Positions 26,531 to 35,101 of a DNA stretch of 64,000 nt are shown piece after piece. The notes beneath the pieces were generated by a model, which saw only the letters and a program-made list of their open reading frames with translations, was not told where the DNA came from and searched no databases. Position 1 is the stretch's first letter. Every line of letters begins with the position of its first letter. Made by a program: the position numbers and the translations under genes. The stretch comes from RYN-133 sp963754285 (GTDB lineage: Bacteria > Actinomycetota > Actinomycetes > Mycobacteriales > Jatrophihabitantaceae): NCBI GenBank assembly GCA_963754285.1, contig CAVWFN010000002.1:269964-333963 (forward strand), in the 5' to 3' direction.

Positions 26531-27414
26531 GTCGTCGGTCGCAGCCAGACCGTCAACTGGACGAGATCACTGGGCTGCGCATCGACCGCCTTCGCGAACG
26601 ACGCGTCGAGTATCGGCACGTCGGCGTCGATGATGACGTTGCCGTGCGAGTCGACCGTCGGTCCGCCGCCGGAATTGGCGTCGGTGATCGTCGTTCCGAC
26701 GTGCGACAGGATCAGCCGTTTCGCCGTGGCTATCTGCTGCGCTGAGAACGGTGACTGCACCACGCACAACCGCTTGCCGTAGGTCTTCGTCAACGCGTCG
26801 CCGGCGTCGGTCGGGTCACCGCTGGTGATGACGTAGGCCACCGCGGCAGTCGGCGACGGGTGCAGGATCGCCAGGACGACGATGTCGCCGGGGTGTGTCG
26901 CCTGGTACTGCTGCGCAGCGCCCATGTCGACCTCACCTCGCGGCCAGCCGCCGTCGGGCGGCGTGCAGGGCACGACGTCGTGACCGATCGGGTGGCCGAT
27001 GTGATCGTTGTAGGGCTTGGCGTCAGTCACCGAGATCGAGCTCCCGTGATAGATGCCGGTGATCGTCGCGTTGTGCAGATGCGCGAGCTTGCCGACGGCA
27101 CCTGTGAGCGCCAGCCCCAGCGGGCACGTCTCACCCTCGACGCTCGCTACCGGCGGGCAGAACCGGGCGGTGCCGCCGGGCCCGACGACCACGGCTCCGG
27201 TGCCGCGGACTGTGTCGCCGACGTGGATCACTGCCGCCGATGCGTGCCCGGACGGGATTGTCGCGCTGGTACTCAGATCGAAGCTGTCGCTCTTGCCGCC
27301 GGAGTTCAACAACACGGTCAAGACGATGACAAGGACGACCACGCCGGCGGCCGCGGCGATGGGCGCCCACGTGCGCATATCGCTGCGGGGTGGCGTCACA
27401 CCCGTCTCACTCAT
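26527..27414 (-). CDS. Membrane-anchored extracytoplasmic protein of unknown function
   Basis: 295 residues. One N-terminal transmembrane anchor (WAPIAAAAGVVVLVIVLTVL, about residues 16-38), then a long outside domain with HVGDTVRGTGAVVVGPGGTA, CPPVASVEGETCPLGLALTG and ITGIYHGSSISVTDAKPYN. Four Cys (two early, two later) suit disulfides. I do not recognise the family. It is divergent from a Ser/Thr kinase gene whose product has an outside domain too; a joint role at the cell surface is only a suggestion. Confidence 0.7.
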   Translation of the reverse strand: MSETGVTPPRSDMRTWAPIAAAAGVVVLVIVLTVLLNSGGKSDSFDLSTSATIPSGHASAAVIHVGDTVRGTGAVVVGPGGTARFCPPVASVEGETCPLGLALTGAVGKLAHLHNATITGIYHGSSISVTDAKPYNDHIGHPIGHDVVPCTPPDGGWPRGEVDMGAAQQYQATHPGDIVVLAILHPSPTAAVAYVITSGDPTDAGDALTKTYGKRLCVVQSPFSAQQIATAKRLILSHVGTTITDANSGGGPTVDSHGNVIIDADVPILDASFAKAVDAQPSDLVQLTVWLRPTT

Positions 27415-27504
27415 CCGTCCAGTACACCGCAACCCCGCACGCGGGTCGGTAATGTGGTTGGGCGCTGGACCAGATGATGTCTGTAGTCGTGGAACGGAGC
27501 GCGG

Positions 27505-29076
27505 GTGGCTGACGCCGAGACGCGGATCGGCGGTCGTTACCGCCTGGTCCGGCAACTCGCCGCCGGCGGCATGGGCACCGTCTGGGAGGGCTGGGACGAG
27601 CGGCTGCACCGCCCCGTGGCGATCAAGCAGTTGCAGCTGCAACTGGGGCTGAGCGGTCCCGAGGCCGAGGTCGCCGCGCAGCGCGTGATGCGCGAGGCCC
27701 GGCTGACCGCACGGTTGCATCATCCGAACGCCGTGCAGGTCTTCGACGTGGTCGACGACAACAACCGGCCGTGTCTGGTGATGCAGTACGTTCCGTCGCG
27801 CAGCTTGCAAGAGATCGTCCGCGTCGACGGGCCGCTCGAGCCGTTGGCTGTCGCCCGCATCGGCACGCAGGTCGCCGCGGCGCTGGCTGCCGCTCACCGC
27901 GCCGGCATCGTCCACCGCGACGTGAAGCCGGGCAACGTGCTGATCGCGGACGACGGCACGGCCAAGATCACCGACTTCGGCATCTCACATGCCGTCGACG
28001 ACGTCACGCTGACCTCGACCGGGCTTGTGTCGGGGACGCCGGCGTACCTCGCGCCCGAGGTCGCGCGCGGGCACGACTCGGACTTCGCCTCTGACGTCTA
28101 TTCGCTGGGCGCGACGCTCTTCATGGCGCTCGAGGGTCAGCCGCCGTCCGGCAACGACGTCAACCCGATGGCTGTGCTGCACCGCGTCGCGTCCGGCCAC
28201 ACGAATCCGCCGGTGCGTAGTGGTCCCATGACAGGGACGTTGCTGTCGATGATGGCGCAGACACCCGGTGAACGTCCGAACATGGTCGACGTCGCGAACC
28301 GGCTCACCGATGTCGGTCTCGGCCGGATCGGCGAGACCGATCTGGCGACGAAGGCTCTGCGCACGCAGTCGCCTGCGCCCGAGCGGCCGGCGGTCGCGCC
28401 GCTGCCGGCCGACCTGTCGCCGCGGACGAGGACGCTCGAGCCGGCGGCTGCGTCGCCGCCGCCCCCGATGGTGTCGCCGCCGATGGCGGCCCCACCGCCA
28501 CTGCTTGCGCTGTCGAGCGGGCCGGATGAACCGAGATCCCGTTCCCTGTGGCCGGTGCTCGTGGCCGCAGTGCTCGTGATCGGCTTGGGCATCGTTCTCG
28601 GCGTGATCCTGCTCGGAGGCAACAACGACACCGGGAGTACCGCAAACGGCCCGAGCGTGCCGACGAATCCGTCAACGTCGGCATCGCACAGCTCGCCCAA
28701 GCCACCGACGAAGTCGTCGTCGCACAGTTCGCCATCGCCGTCGACACATTCTGCGCATCCGCCGACGCCGACCGAACTCGTCACCGCCGTCAACGACTAC
28801 TACGACCTCGTACCCGGCAATCTCCAAGCCGGTTGGGATCGGCTGAGCCGGCACTTCCAGACCACGAAGGCGCAGAGCCGCGGCGTCTACGACTCGTACT
28901 GGGGCAGCGTGAGTCGAGTGGACGTGTCGTCCGCGACAGCTCGTCTACCGCGCTCGGCAATAGCAACGCTCGTTTATCACTACAAGAACGGTCAGGTGAA
29001 GACAGAGCGCACGATGTTCACGTTCGTGCGCCGGTCAGGGATCCTGAAGATCTACGAGACCCAGGTGCTCGGGTAG
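27505..29076 (+). CDS. Transmembrane Ser/Thr protein kinase (PknB-like, Hanks type)
   Basis: 523 residues. Cytoplasmic kinase domain about 8-270: glycine loop LAAGGMGTVWEGWD, VAIKQ Lys, HRDVKPGNVLIADDGT catalytic loop, ITDFGISHA, GTPAYLAPEVARG activation end. Then a Pro-rich linker (PPPPMVSPPMAAPPP), one transmembrane helix (VLVAAVLVIGLGIVLGVILL, about 350-372), a Ser/Pro/Thr-rich stalk and a 100-residue outside domain (VTAVNDYYDLVPGNLQAGWD to the end) resembling NTF2-like sensor tails. No PASTA repeats. GTG start at 27505. Confidence 0.92.
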   Translation: MADAETRIGGRYRLVRQLAAGGMGTVWEGWDERLHRPVAIKQLQLQLGLSGPEAEVAAQRVMREARLTARLHHPNAVQVFDVVDDNNRPCLVMQYVPSRSLQEIVRVDGPLEPLAVARIGTQVAAALAAAHRAGIVHRDVKPGNVLIADDGTAKITDFGISHAVDDVTLTSTGLVSGTPAYLAPEVARGHDSDFASDVYSLGATLFMALEGQPPSGNDVNPMAVLHRVASGHTNPPVRSGPMTGTLLSMMAQTPGERPNMVDVANRLTDVGLGRIGETDLATKALRTQSPAPERPAVAPLPADLSPRTRTLEPAAASPPPPMVSPPMAAPPPLLALSSGPDEPRSRSLWPVLVAAVLVIGLGIVLGVILLGGNNDTGSTANGPSVPTNPSTSASHSSPKPPTKSSSHSSPSPSTHSAHPPTPTELVTAVNDYYDLVPGNLQAGWDRLSRHFQTTKAQSRGVYDSYWGSVSRVDVSSATARLPRSAIATLVYHYKNGQVKTERTMFTFVRRSGILKIYETQVLG

Positions 29077-29082
29077 GCGTTG

Positions 29083-29361
29083 ATGCAGGCCACCCATCTG
29101 GTCGAGAAGCTCCCCCGGCTGCTCGCGCTGCACGAGGCCGGGCAGATCAGTGATGCCCACGTGCGGGCCGCGGCGGAGCTGACCTGCCGGTTGGACGCGG
29201 CGGTGATCGCCAAGGTCGAAGAGAAGGTGCTGGAGCGGGCGGCGGAGCTGACGGTGACCCAGTTCCGCGCAACGTTGCGGCGCACGATCGCCCGCTGGTT
29301 CGGAGAGCTTCGTTTCATGTCGGCTGCCGTGCCGGCTTGCCGAGTCATACTCGTGCGGTGA
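29083..29361 (+). pseudogene. Truncated DUF222 (13E12-repeat) remnant
   Basis: About 92 residues matching only the N-terminal part of DUF222: HLVEKLPRLLALHEAGQISD, AHVRAAAELTCRLDAAVIAK and ELTVTQFRATLRRTIARW, then unrelated residues to a stop. The rest of DUF222 and the HNH domain are absent. It begins right after the kinase stop and ends inside the next start. Best read as a decayed copy of the family also seen at 12526-13767. Confidence 0.72.
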
Positions 29362-29600
29362 TTGTCTCCAGGCGAGTCGGGTGGTTCTTCGTTGCCTTCG
29401 GCGTGTGGAGCTGGATCATCTGGCCGACCTTCTTGAAGAACATCTGGGCCGACCACCGCTCCTGGAACCACGGCATGACGGCGTTCTTCGGCGTGCACCT
29501 GGTGCTGACGATCGTGTCCTTGGCGCTCGGCACGATCATCGGCGGTTACGGCGTCCGTGCGCTACGCACAGCCGGGGTCGAATCAGTGCCAACCCGTTAG
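29358..29600 (+). CDS. SCO4848-family small membrane protein
   Basis: 80 residues, two transmembrane helices: VGWFFVAFGVWSWIIWPTFL then KNIWADHRSW, and VHLVLTIVSLALGTIIGGYG. The W-S-W-I-I-WPTFLKNIW pattern is that of the SCO4848 family, conserved in actinobacteria and of unknown role. GTG start at 29358. Converges with the WS/DGAT gene with a 4-base overlap. Confidence 0.85.
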   Translation: MIVSRRVGWFFVAFGVWSWIIWPTFLKNIWADHRSWNHGMTAFFGVHLVLTIVSLALGTIIGGYGVRALRTAGVESVPTR

Positions 29601-30982
29601 ACCCCGACGGCGACTTCCAGCGCGCTCAACTCGTCGTCGAGGTAGGTCAGCAACCGCTGAAGGTGCGGGACGGACCGTCGACATCCGACGAGCCCGAACG
29701 CGATCTCGTCCGCATAGCTCGTCACGGTGATGTTCAACGCCTGCCCGTCGAGCACGATGGACAGCGGATACAGCCCGTCCAGCCGCGCGCCGTTCCAGTA
29801 CATCGGCGAGCGCGGGCCAGGGACGTTCGAGATCACCAGGTTGAACGGCGGGCGCATCTTGCCGTCGAGGCGCAGCAACGGATACACCGCCAGCGGGCTC
29901 ACCCCGAGCGCGCTCATCGCCATCATCTGAAGCTGCGACATGCCGTGCATGGCTTCTTTGCCGTCGATCATCGACTGGTGCACGGTCTGCAGCCGCTCGA
30001 CAGGGTCGTCGAGGTGCGTGCCGAGATTGCACATCACAACGCCGACGGAGTTCCCGCCACCATCACCGGCGCCGGACTCCTCGCCGTGCAGCGACACCGG
30101 CACCATCGCGATCAGCGGAGCGTCGGGCAGCGCGTCCTCCGCGAGAAGGTACGACCGCAGCGATCCCGAGCACATCGTCAGCACCACGTCGTTCACCGTC
30201 GCGTCGCAGGCCTTGCCGACCTGGCGAATGCGCTCGATCGACCACGACTGCGCAGCGAACCGGCGCGCGCCTGTGACCGGGACGTTGAACATCGTCCGCG
30301 GCGCCGAGAACGAGACATTGCCGCCCTGCTCGTTGATACCTCGTCCGACGGTTCGGACGAGCGCCGGCCCCAACCCGGCGACGTCGCCGGCCATCGACAG
30401 CGCCTGCTTGAGCACGTTCACCGGCATCGAACCCTCGCGCTCGCGCGACGGCTTCGACCGGCGCTGTCGCGGCGCCCACGGCGGCGGCATGGTCAGATCA
30501 TCGGGATCGTCGGACAGCATGCGGCTCAACACCCGTAACGCCGAAACTCCGTCGACCAACGCGTGGTGCGACTTGAAGTACACCGCGAACCGACCGTCGT
30601 TGAGCCCTTCGATCAGGTGCGTCTCCCACAGCGGACGATGCCGATCGAGCAAGGACGAGTGCAGCCGCGAACACAGCACGAGCAGCTCGCGCACCCGCGC
30701 AGGCTGCGGCAGCGCGTTCTTGCGGACGTGATGCTCGAGGTCGAACTGCTGGTCGACCTCCCACCCCCACTGGCCGAGCGACGTGATCGACCGCCGGGCC
30801 CGCTTCTGGAACAACGGCGCCACTTCCGTACTGGCCAGCGCCTGGTCGAACAGCGCGCTCACGTCCTGCGCCGTCGCCCCGTCCGGCGGCTGGAAAAGCT
30901 GCAGGCTGCCCACGTGCATCGGATGCTCACGCGTCTCGGCCAGCAGGAACAGCGAGCTCTGTGGCGACATCGGGACCAGCAT
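29597..30982 (-). CDS. WS/DGAT wax ester synthase / diacylglycerol acyltransferase
   Basis: 461 residues, the usual length. SLFLLAETREHPMHVGSLQL near the start, active-site HHALVDGVSALRVLSRML (HHxxxDG), then NVPGPRSPMYWNGARLDGLY and GLVGCRRSVPHLQRL. These enzymes esterify acyl-CoA to alcohols or diacylglycerol, making storage lipid. An internal ATG at 30970 (MSPQSSLFLL) resembles the family start and is an alternative. Same strand as the CDF gene but separated from it by 30 bases. Confidence 0.92.
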   Translation of the reverse strand: MLVPMSPQSSLFLLAETREHPMHVGSLQLFQPPDGATAQDVSALFDQALASTEVAPLFQKRARRSITSLGQWGWEVDQQFDLEHHVRKNALPQPARVRELLVLCSRLHSSLLDRHRPLWETHLIEGLNDGRFAVYFKSHHALVDGVSALRVLSRMLSDDPDDLTMPPPWAPRQRRSKPSREREGSMPVNVLKQALSMAGDVAGLGPALVRTVGRGINEQGGNVSFSAPRTMFNVPVTGARRFAAQSWSIERIRQVGKACDATVNDVVLTMCSGSLRSYLLAEDALPDAPLIAMVPVSLHGEESGAGDGGGNSVGVVMCNLGTHLDDPVERLQTVHQSMIDGKEAMHGMSQLQMMAMSALGVSPLAVYPLLRLDGKMRPPFNLVISNVPGPRSPMYWNGARLDGLYPLSIVLDGQALNITVTSYADEIAFGLVGCRRSVPHLQRLLTYLDDELSALEVAVGV

Positions 30983-31012
30983 GGTCCCGAGTCTCGCACG
31001 GTTTGCCAGTAC

Positions 31013-31948
31013 CTACCCGGCGTGCGGCGTATGGACCACCCCGTGCGCATCCGCGCACTCGGCCGCCAGGTGCTGGTCCGCGGCATCGGCGTGATCGGTC
31101 TGCAGCGTGACGTGCCCGATTCCGTACCGCTCGCCGAGCACGGCACGCAGCTGCGCGGCGACCTCGTGGCAGTCGCGCGGCGGACGAACGAGCACGTGTG
31201 CCGACACCGCGACCGTGCCCGGCCCGATCTCCCACACGTGCAGGTCGTGCACCTCGGCCACGCCGTCGGTCTGCGCAAGCTCCTGACCCAGCGCCACCGG
31301 ATCGACACCGGACGGAGCCGCCTCGAGGAACACCCGCCCGGCAGCGCGGACGAGCCGCCACCCCGTCCAGGCCATCAGCGCCGCGACGACCAACGACGCG
31401 ATCGGGTCCGCCCGGGTCCATCCCGTCGTCAGCACGACGATGCCGGCCAGCAGGGTCGCTGCGAACGCCCAGATGTCGGTGAGCAGATGCGCCAGCACGC
31501 CGCGCACGTTCAGGCTGTTGCGATCGGCTCGCCCGGCGAGCGTGGTCGCGAGCAGGTTCACTGCCACTCCGACGAGCGCGACGATCGCGACCGCACCACC
31601 GTGCACACCGGCAGGCGCGAACAACCGCCGAACCGCCTCGACCGCGAACCACACGGCGAGCAGCAGCAACGTGATCCCACTCGCCTGCCCCGACAGGGCG
31701 TCGACACGAGCGAAACCGTAGGTGAACGCTCCCCGCGCCGGACGCTGGACGATTCGCGACGCGATGATCGCGACTGCGAGTGCTCCCGCATCGGTCAACA
31801 TGTGCGCGGCGTCGGTCAACAGGGCGAGCGAGTGCGCCAGCAAACCGGCGATCACCTCGCCGATCATGAACGCGACGATCACCACGAGCGCAGCACCCAA
31901 CCAGCGCCGGTCGGCGCCGGCCGAATGGGCGTGCTCGTGCGAGCTCAT
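31013..31948 (-). CDS. Cation diffusion facilitator (zinc/cobalt exporter, CzcD/ZitB type)
   Basis: 311 residues, six helices. His-rich start MSSHEHAHSAG; IAGLLAHSLALLTDAAHMLT then DAGALAVAI supplies the HxxxD metal site of helix 2, and LAHLLTDIWAFAATLLAGIV (HLLTD) that of helix 5. The cytoplasmic C-terminal domain holds VHDLHVWEIGPGTVAVSAHV. Expels Zn, Co or Cd in exchange for protons in known relatives. Start ATG 31948. Confidence 0.92.
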   Translation of the reverse strand: MSSHEHAHSAGADRRWLGAALVVIVAFMIGEVIAGLLAHSLALLTDAAHMLTDAGALAVAIIASRIVQRPARGAFTYGFARVDALSGQASGITLLLLAVWFAVEAVRRLFAPAGVHGGAVAIVALVGVAVNLLATTLAGRADRNSLNVRGVLAHLLTDIWAFAATLLAGIVVLTTGWTRADPIASLVVAALMAWTGWRLVRAAGRVFLEAAPSGVDPVALGQELAQTDGVAEVHDLHVWEIGPGTVAVSAHVLVRPPRDCHEVAAQLRAVLGERYGIGHVTLQTDHADAADQHLAAECADAHGVVHTPHAG

Positions 31949-31981
31949 CACACCACTGTCACACAGAGAATCCCCTTGCAC

Positions 31982-32959
31982 CTAAAGCGTGATGACATCC
32001 ATTCCCATCACGCCGACGACCTCCGAGAGAGTGGCCTCGGCGATCGCAGTCGCCGTCTTCACGCCGCGGTGCAGGACGTGATCGACATCGGCGTCATGAA
32101 TCGCGGCGCGGCGATCGCGGATCGGTCGGAGCAACTCGTCGACCGCCTCGATCGTGATCGATTTCAACCGTCCCGCTCCGGACGATCCGATCTCGTCGGC
32201 GATGCTCTGCGCGGTCTGCCCGGAACACAGCGCTGCGATCGTGAGCAGGTTCGCAATCTCGGGACGCCCGTCGGGGTCGTACGTGATCGTGCGCTCGCTG
32301 TCGGTGCGCGCACCGCGGATCTTGGTGGCGATCGTGTCCAGGTCGTCGCTCAACGCGATCGCGTTACCCAGGCTCTTGCCCATCTTTCGTCCGTCCAGAC
32401 CGCGCAGCACCGGCGCGTCGCCGAGCAACGCCTCGGGCAGCGGGAAGATCGCGCCGTACCGCTCGCCGAAGCGCCGCGCGATGCTGCGGGTCAACTCGAG
32501 ATGCGGTAACTGATCTCGTCCGACGGGCACGAGCTCGCCCTTGCAGAACAGGATGTCCGCGGCCTGGTGCACGGGATAGGTGAACGTGAGCCCGCTGACC
32601 GATTCGCGCCCGGCGTTGGCGATCTCGTCCTTCACCGTCGGATTGCGTGTCAGCTCGCCCATGCTCACCAGCGACAGGAACGGCAGCATCAGCTGGTTCA
32701 GCGCGGGGACGGCGCTGTGCGGGAAGATCACTGTCGCGTCGGGATCGAGTCCGACGGCGACGTAGTCGCGGACGAGGTCGCGCACCGATTCGCGCAATCG
32801 CCCAGGACGGGCGCGATCGATGATCACCTGATAGTCGGCGACGACCACGAAGATCTCGTGGCCCTCGCGTTGCAGACGAACGCGGTTCGCCAGCGTGCCG
32901 AAGTAGTGGCCGAGGTGCAGGGCGCCGGTGGGCCGGTCGCCGGTGAGAACGCGGGACAT
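31982..32959 (-). CDS. trpS: Tryptophanyl-tRNA synthetase
   Basis: 325 residues, class I synthetase. First signature GALHLGHYFGTLANRV (HLGH), then TYPVHQAADILFCKGELVPV and GRDQLPHLELTRSIARRF. The second signature reads GLDGRKMGKSLGNAIALSDD, i.e. KMGKS where KMSKS is usual. Charges tRNA-Trp. ATG 32959 lies 46 bases after a strong hairpin and 95 bases after the stop of a Trp-codon leader peptide, so expression is probably set by attenuation in response to charged tRNA-Trp. Confidence 0.93.
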   Translation of the reverse strand: MSRVLTGDRPTGALHLGHYFGTLANRVRLQREGHEIFVVVADYQVIIDRARPGRLRESVRDLVRDYVAVGLDPDATVIFPHSAVPALNQLMLPFLSLVSMGELTRNPTVKDEIANAGRESVSGLTFTYPVHQAADILFCKGELVPVGRDQLPHLELTRSIARRFGERYGAIFPLPEALLGDAPVLRGLDGRKMGKSLGNAIALSDDLDTIATKIRGARTDSERTITYDPDGRPEIANLLTIAALCSGQTAQSIADEIGSSGAGRLKSITIEAVDELLRPIRDRRAAIHDADVDHVLHRGVKTATAIAEATLSEVVGVMGMDVITL

Positions 32960-33004
32960 GACATGCCTTTCGAGGTCATGGGTCGCCGCACCCGAACAGC
33001 ACGC

Positions 33005-33030
33005 AGGGCCGCCCGAATACGGACGGCCCT
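33005..33030 (-). terminator. Attenuator terminator hairpin in the trpS leader
   Basis: On the minus strand AGGGCCGTCCG-TATT-CGGGCGGCCCT: an 11-base-pair stem with one G-U pair and a 4-base loop. No T run follows, common in GC-rich actinobacteria. Its 5' arm (plus coordinates 33020-33027) is also fully complementary to 33057-33064 inside the leader ORF, forming the alternative antiterminator. Confidence 0.75.
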
Positions 33031-33053
33031 GGGTTGGGTAACGCGCAGCAGGA

Positions 33054-33098
33054 TCAGCCGTCCGAGGACGGCCACCACTGCTGCACGCGCGAAGTCAT
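33054..33098 (-). CDS. trpS leader peptide with tandem Trp codons
   Basis: A 14-codon ORF, MTSRVQQWWPSSDG, with two adjacent TGG codons (33072-33077). Its mRNA probably starts on the ATG: TATAGT ends six bases upstream. Behind the Trp codons, CCGTCC (33066-33071) can pair with GGACGG (33058-33063), and the latter with the terminator 5' arm. When tRNA-Trp is scarce, ribosomes stalled on the Trp codons would cover the first segment and free the second to block the terminator. This is the classic Trp attenuation layout, predicted before for actinobacterial trp genes. Confidence 0.82.
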   Translation of the reverse strand: MTSRVQQWWPSSDG

Positions 33099-33104
33099 GA
33101 CCCG

Positions 33105-33110
33105 ACTATA
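33105..33110 (-). promoter_or_regulatory. Leaderless-type -10 box of the trpS leader
   Basis: TATAGT on the minus strand, then six bases and the leader ATG at 33098. It sits directly behind the guaB1 stop, so trpS has its own promoter. Confidence 0.65.
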
Positions 33111-33112
33111 AA

Positions 33113-34547
33113 TCACCAGCCGGCGTACAGCGGCCGTCCTTCGGCATATCCCGACGCGGACTGCACGCCGACGACAGCGCGCTCGTGCAGCTGCTCGAGC
33201 GTCGCGGCACCCGCGTAGGTGCATGCCGACCGCACCCCCGCAGTGATCGTGTCGATCAGATCCTCGACACCAGGGCGAGCGGGGTCGACGTACTGGCGGC
33301 CGCTCGAGATCCCTTCCTCGAACAACGCCTTGCGTGCACGGTCGAACGAGCTCTCGCCAACCGTCCGGTTCGCGACGGCGCGCGCGGATGCCATGCCGAA
33401 GCTGTCCTTGTACATGCGGCCGTCGCTGGCCACGTGCAGATCGCCCGGCGATTCGTGGGTACCCGCGAACCACGACCCGATCATCACCGCTGATGCGCCC
33501 GCAGCGAGCGCGAGCGCGACGTCGCGAGGATGGCGCACTCCCCCGTCGGCCCAGACCTGCCGTCCGAGCGAACGTGCCGCCGCGGCACACTCCAGCACGG
33601 CCGAGAACTGCGGACGGCCGACACCGGTCATCATTCGGGTCGTACACATGGCCCCGGGTCCGACACCGACCTTAACGATGTCCGCTCCGGCCTCGATCAG
33701 CTCGCGGGTGCCCTCGGCCGAGACGACGTTGCCGGCGACGACGGGTACCGAAGGGTCGATCGAGCGGACGGCGCGCAGCGCGTCGACCATGCGCTGCTGG
33801 TGACCGTGCGCGGTGTCCATGACAAGCAGGTCGATGCCCGCGTCGAGCAGTTCGGCCGCCTTGGCTGCGACGTCACCGTTCACGCCGATGGCCGCCGCGA
33901 CGCGCAACCGTCCCGCGTCGTCGATCGCCGGCCGGTAGATCGTCGAGCGCAGCGCTCCCGTACGAGTGATGACCCCGACGAGTTGCCCGCCGTGGTCGAC
34001 GACCGGCGCCAGCTTGCGCCGGGCCTTGTCGAGGGTCTCGAACGCATGCTGCGGGTCGACCGGAGCAACGAGCACCAGCGGATCCGCTGACATCACCTGG
34101 TGCAACTGGGCGAAGCGGTCGGCTCCGGTGCAGTCGGCCTCAGTGACCACGCCAACCGGACGGCCACCGTCGACAACCACCAGCGCGCCGTGGGCGCGCT
34201 TGGGCAACAGCGCGAGCGCGTCACTCACCGGCGCCTGCGGGCTCAGCGTCACGCGCGGTTTCGACGACGAGATGACGGGTTTTGACCCAGCCGACGACCT
34301 CACGCACGACGCCGGCGGGGATGTCCTGCGGCAGAACGGTCACTCCGCCACGGCGCGCGACCGTCTCGGCCATGCGTCGCCCGGCGACCGCGGTCATGTT
34401 CGCGACGACGATCGGAATCGTCGCCCCGCTGCGATCGGAGGTGGTCAGGTCGACGTCGAAACGGGACGCCACCGACGAACGGGCGGGCACCATGAAGACG
34501 TCGTCATAGGTCAGCTCGAACTGCGGAGCCGGGTCGAGGAAGCGCAC
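33113..34547 (-). CDS. guaB1: GuaB1, IMPDH-family GMP reductase with CBS domains (one frameshift)
   Basis: About 477 residues. MRFLDPAPQFELTYDDVFMV opens the barrel, ATIPIVVANMTAVAGRRMAE follows, a CBS pair (LLPKRAHGALVVVDGGRPVG...) is inserted, and the barrel resumes with LLVMDTAHGHQQRMVDALRA, VKVGVGPGAMCTTRMMTGVG (active-site Cys) and WADGGVRHPRDVALALAAGA. The C-terminus matches mycobacterial GuaB1, shown to reduce GMP to IMP. The frame breaks once near 34258-34262 at a short T run; one fewer base restores it, so a sequencing error is likely. GTG start at 34547. Confidence 0.9.
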
Positions 34548-34626
34548 GAAGAGATGATTCTATCCACCCCACGGAATCGCCGGGTAAGCGTGGCGATTCC
34601 GCGGGAACCCGGCTGATTCGGCGAAC

Positions 34627-34632
34627 TAGGGT
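34627..34632 (+). promoter_or_regulatory. Leaderless-type -10 box of the HAD gene
   Basis: TAGGGT followed by seven bases and GTG 34640. It is the reason for preferring this start over the in-frame GTG at 34631, which overlaps the hexamer. Confidence 0.45.
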
Positions 34633-34639
34633 GGCGGGT

Positions 34640-35101
34640 GTGCTCGCGGTCTTCGACGTCGACGGCGTCGTGGCCGACGTCAGGCACCGACTGCATCACC
34701 TGCACCGCCATCGATGGCACCGGTTCTTCGCCGAAGCCGGCGCCGACCCGGTGCTGCCCGAGGGCAGGCTGCTCGTCGCCGACCTCGGCCGCGAGCACGA
34801 GATCGTCTGGCTGACCGGGCGCCCCGAATGGCTGCGCGAGGTCACTCTCGACTGGTTCGAGCAGCACGGGTTGCCCGCCGGCGAACTACACATGCGTCCC
34901 GACGGCGACTACCGCCCGGCACGGGTCTACAAGCTCGCCGTCCTGCGCCGGCTCGCCTCGCGAGGCATCGCCGCGGTGGTCGATGACGACCCCGAGGTCA
35001 TCGACGCCGGGATGCGGGCCGGCTTCCCCGCGGTGCTCGCCGATTGGGTGCCGCGCAACGCCGACCTGAGAGACGCGCAAGAGCAGTGGGGCCGCACGTG
35101 A
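34640..35101 (+). CDS. HAD-superfamily hydrolase (small, phosphatase-like)
   Basis: 153 residues. Motif I VFDVDGVVADVRHRLHHLH, motif II IVWLTGRPEWLREVT, and a late acidic motif AAVVDDDPEVIDAGMRAGFP: a capless HAD fold similar to polynucleotide kinase 3'-phosphatase-like or acid-phosphatase members. Substrate unknown. Divergent from guaB1. Confidence 0.82.
   Translation: MLAVFDVDGVVADVRHRLHHLHRHRWHRFFAEAGADPVLPEGRLLVADLGREHEIVWLTGRPEWLREVTLDWFEQHGLPAGELHMRPDGDYRPARVYKLAVLRRLASRGIAAVVDDDPEVIDAGMRAGFPAVLADWVPRNADLRDAQEQWGRT

Noticed and set aside
26527..27414. DUF3105- or vitamin K reductase-like assignment for the secreted protein
   Set aside because: No defining motif could be seen, so it is left as unknown.
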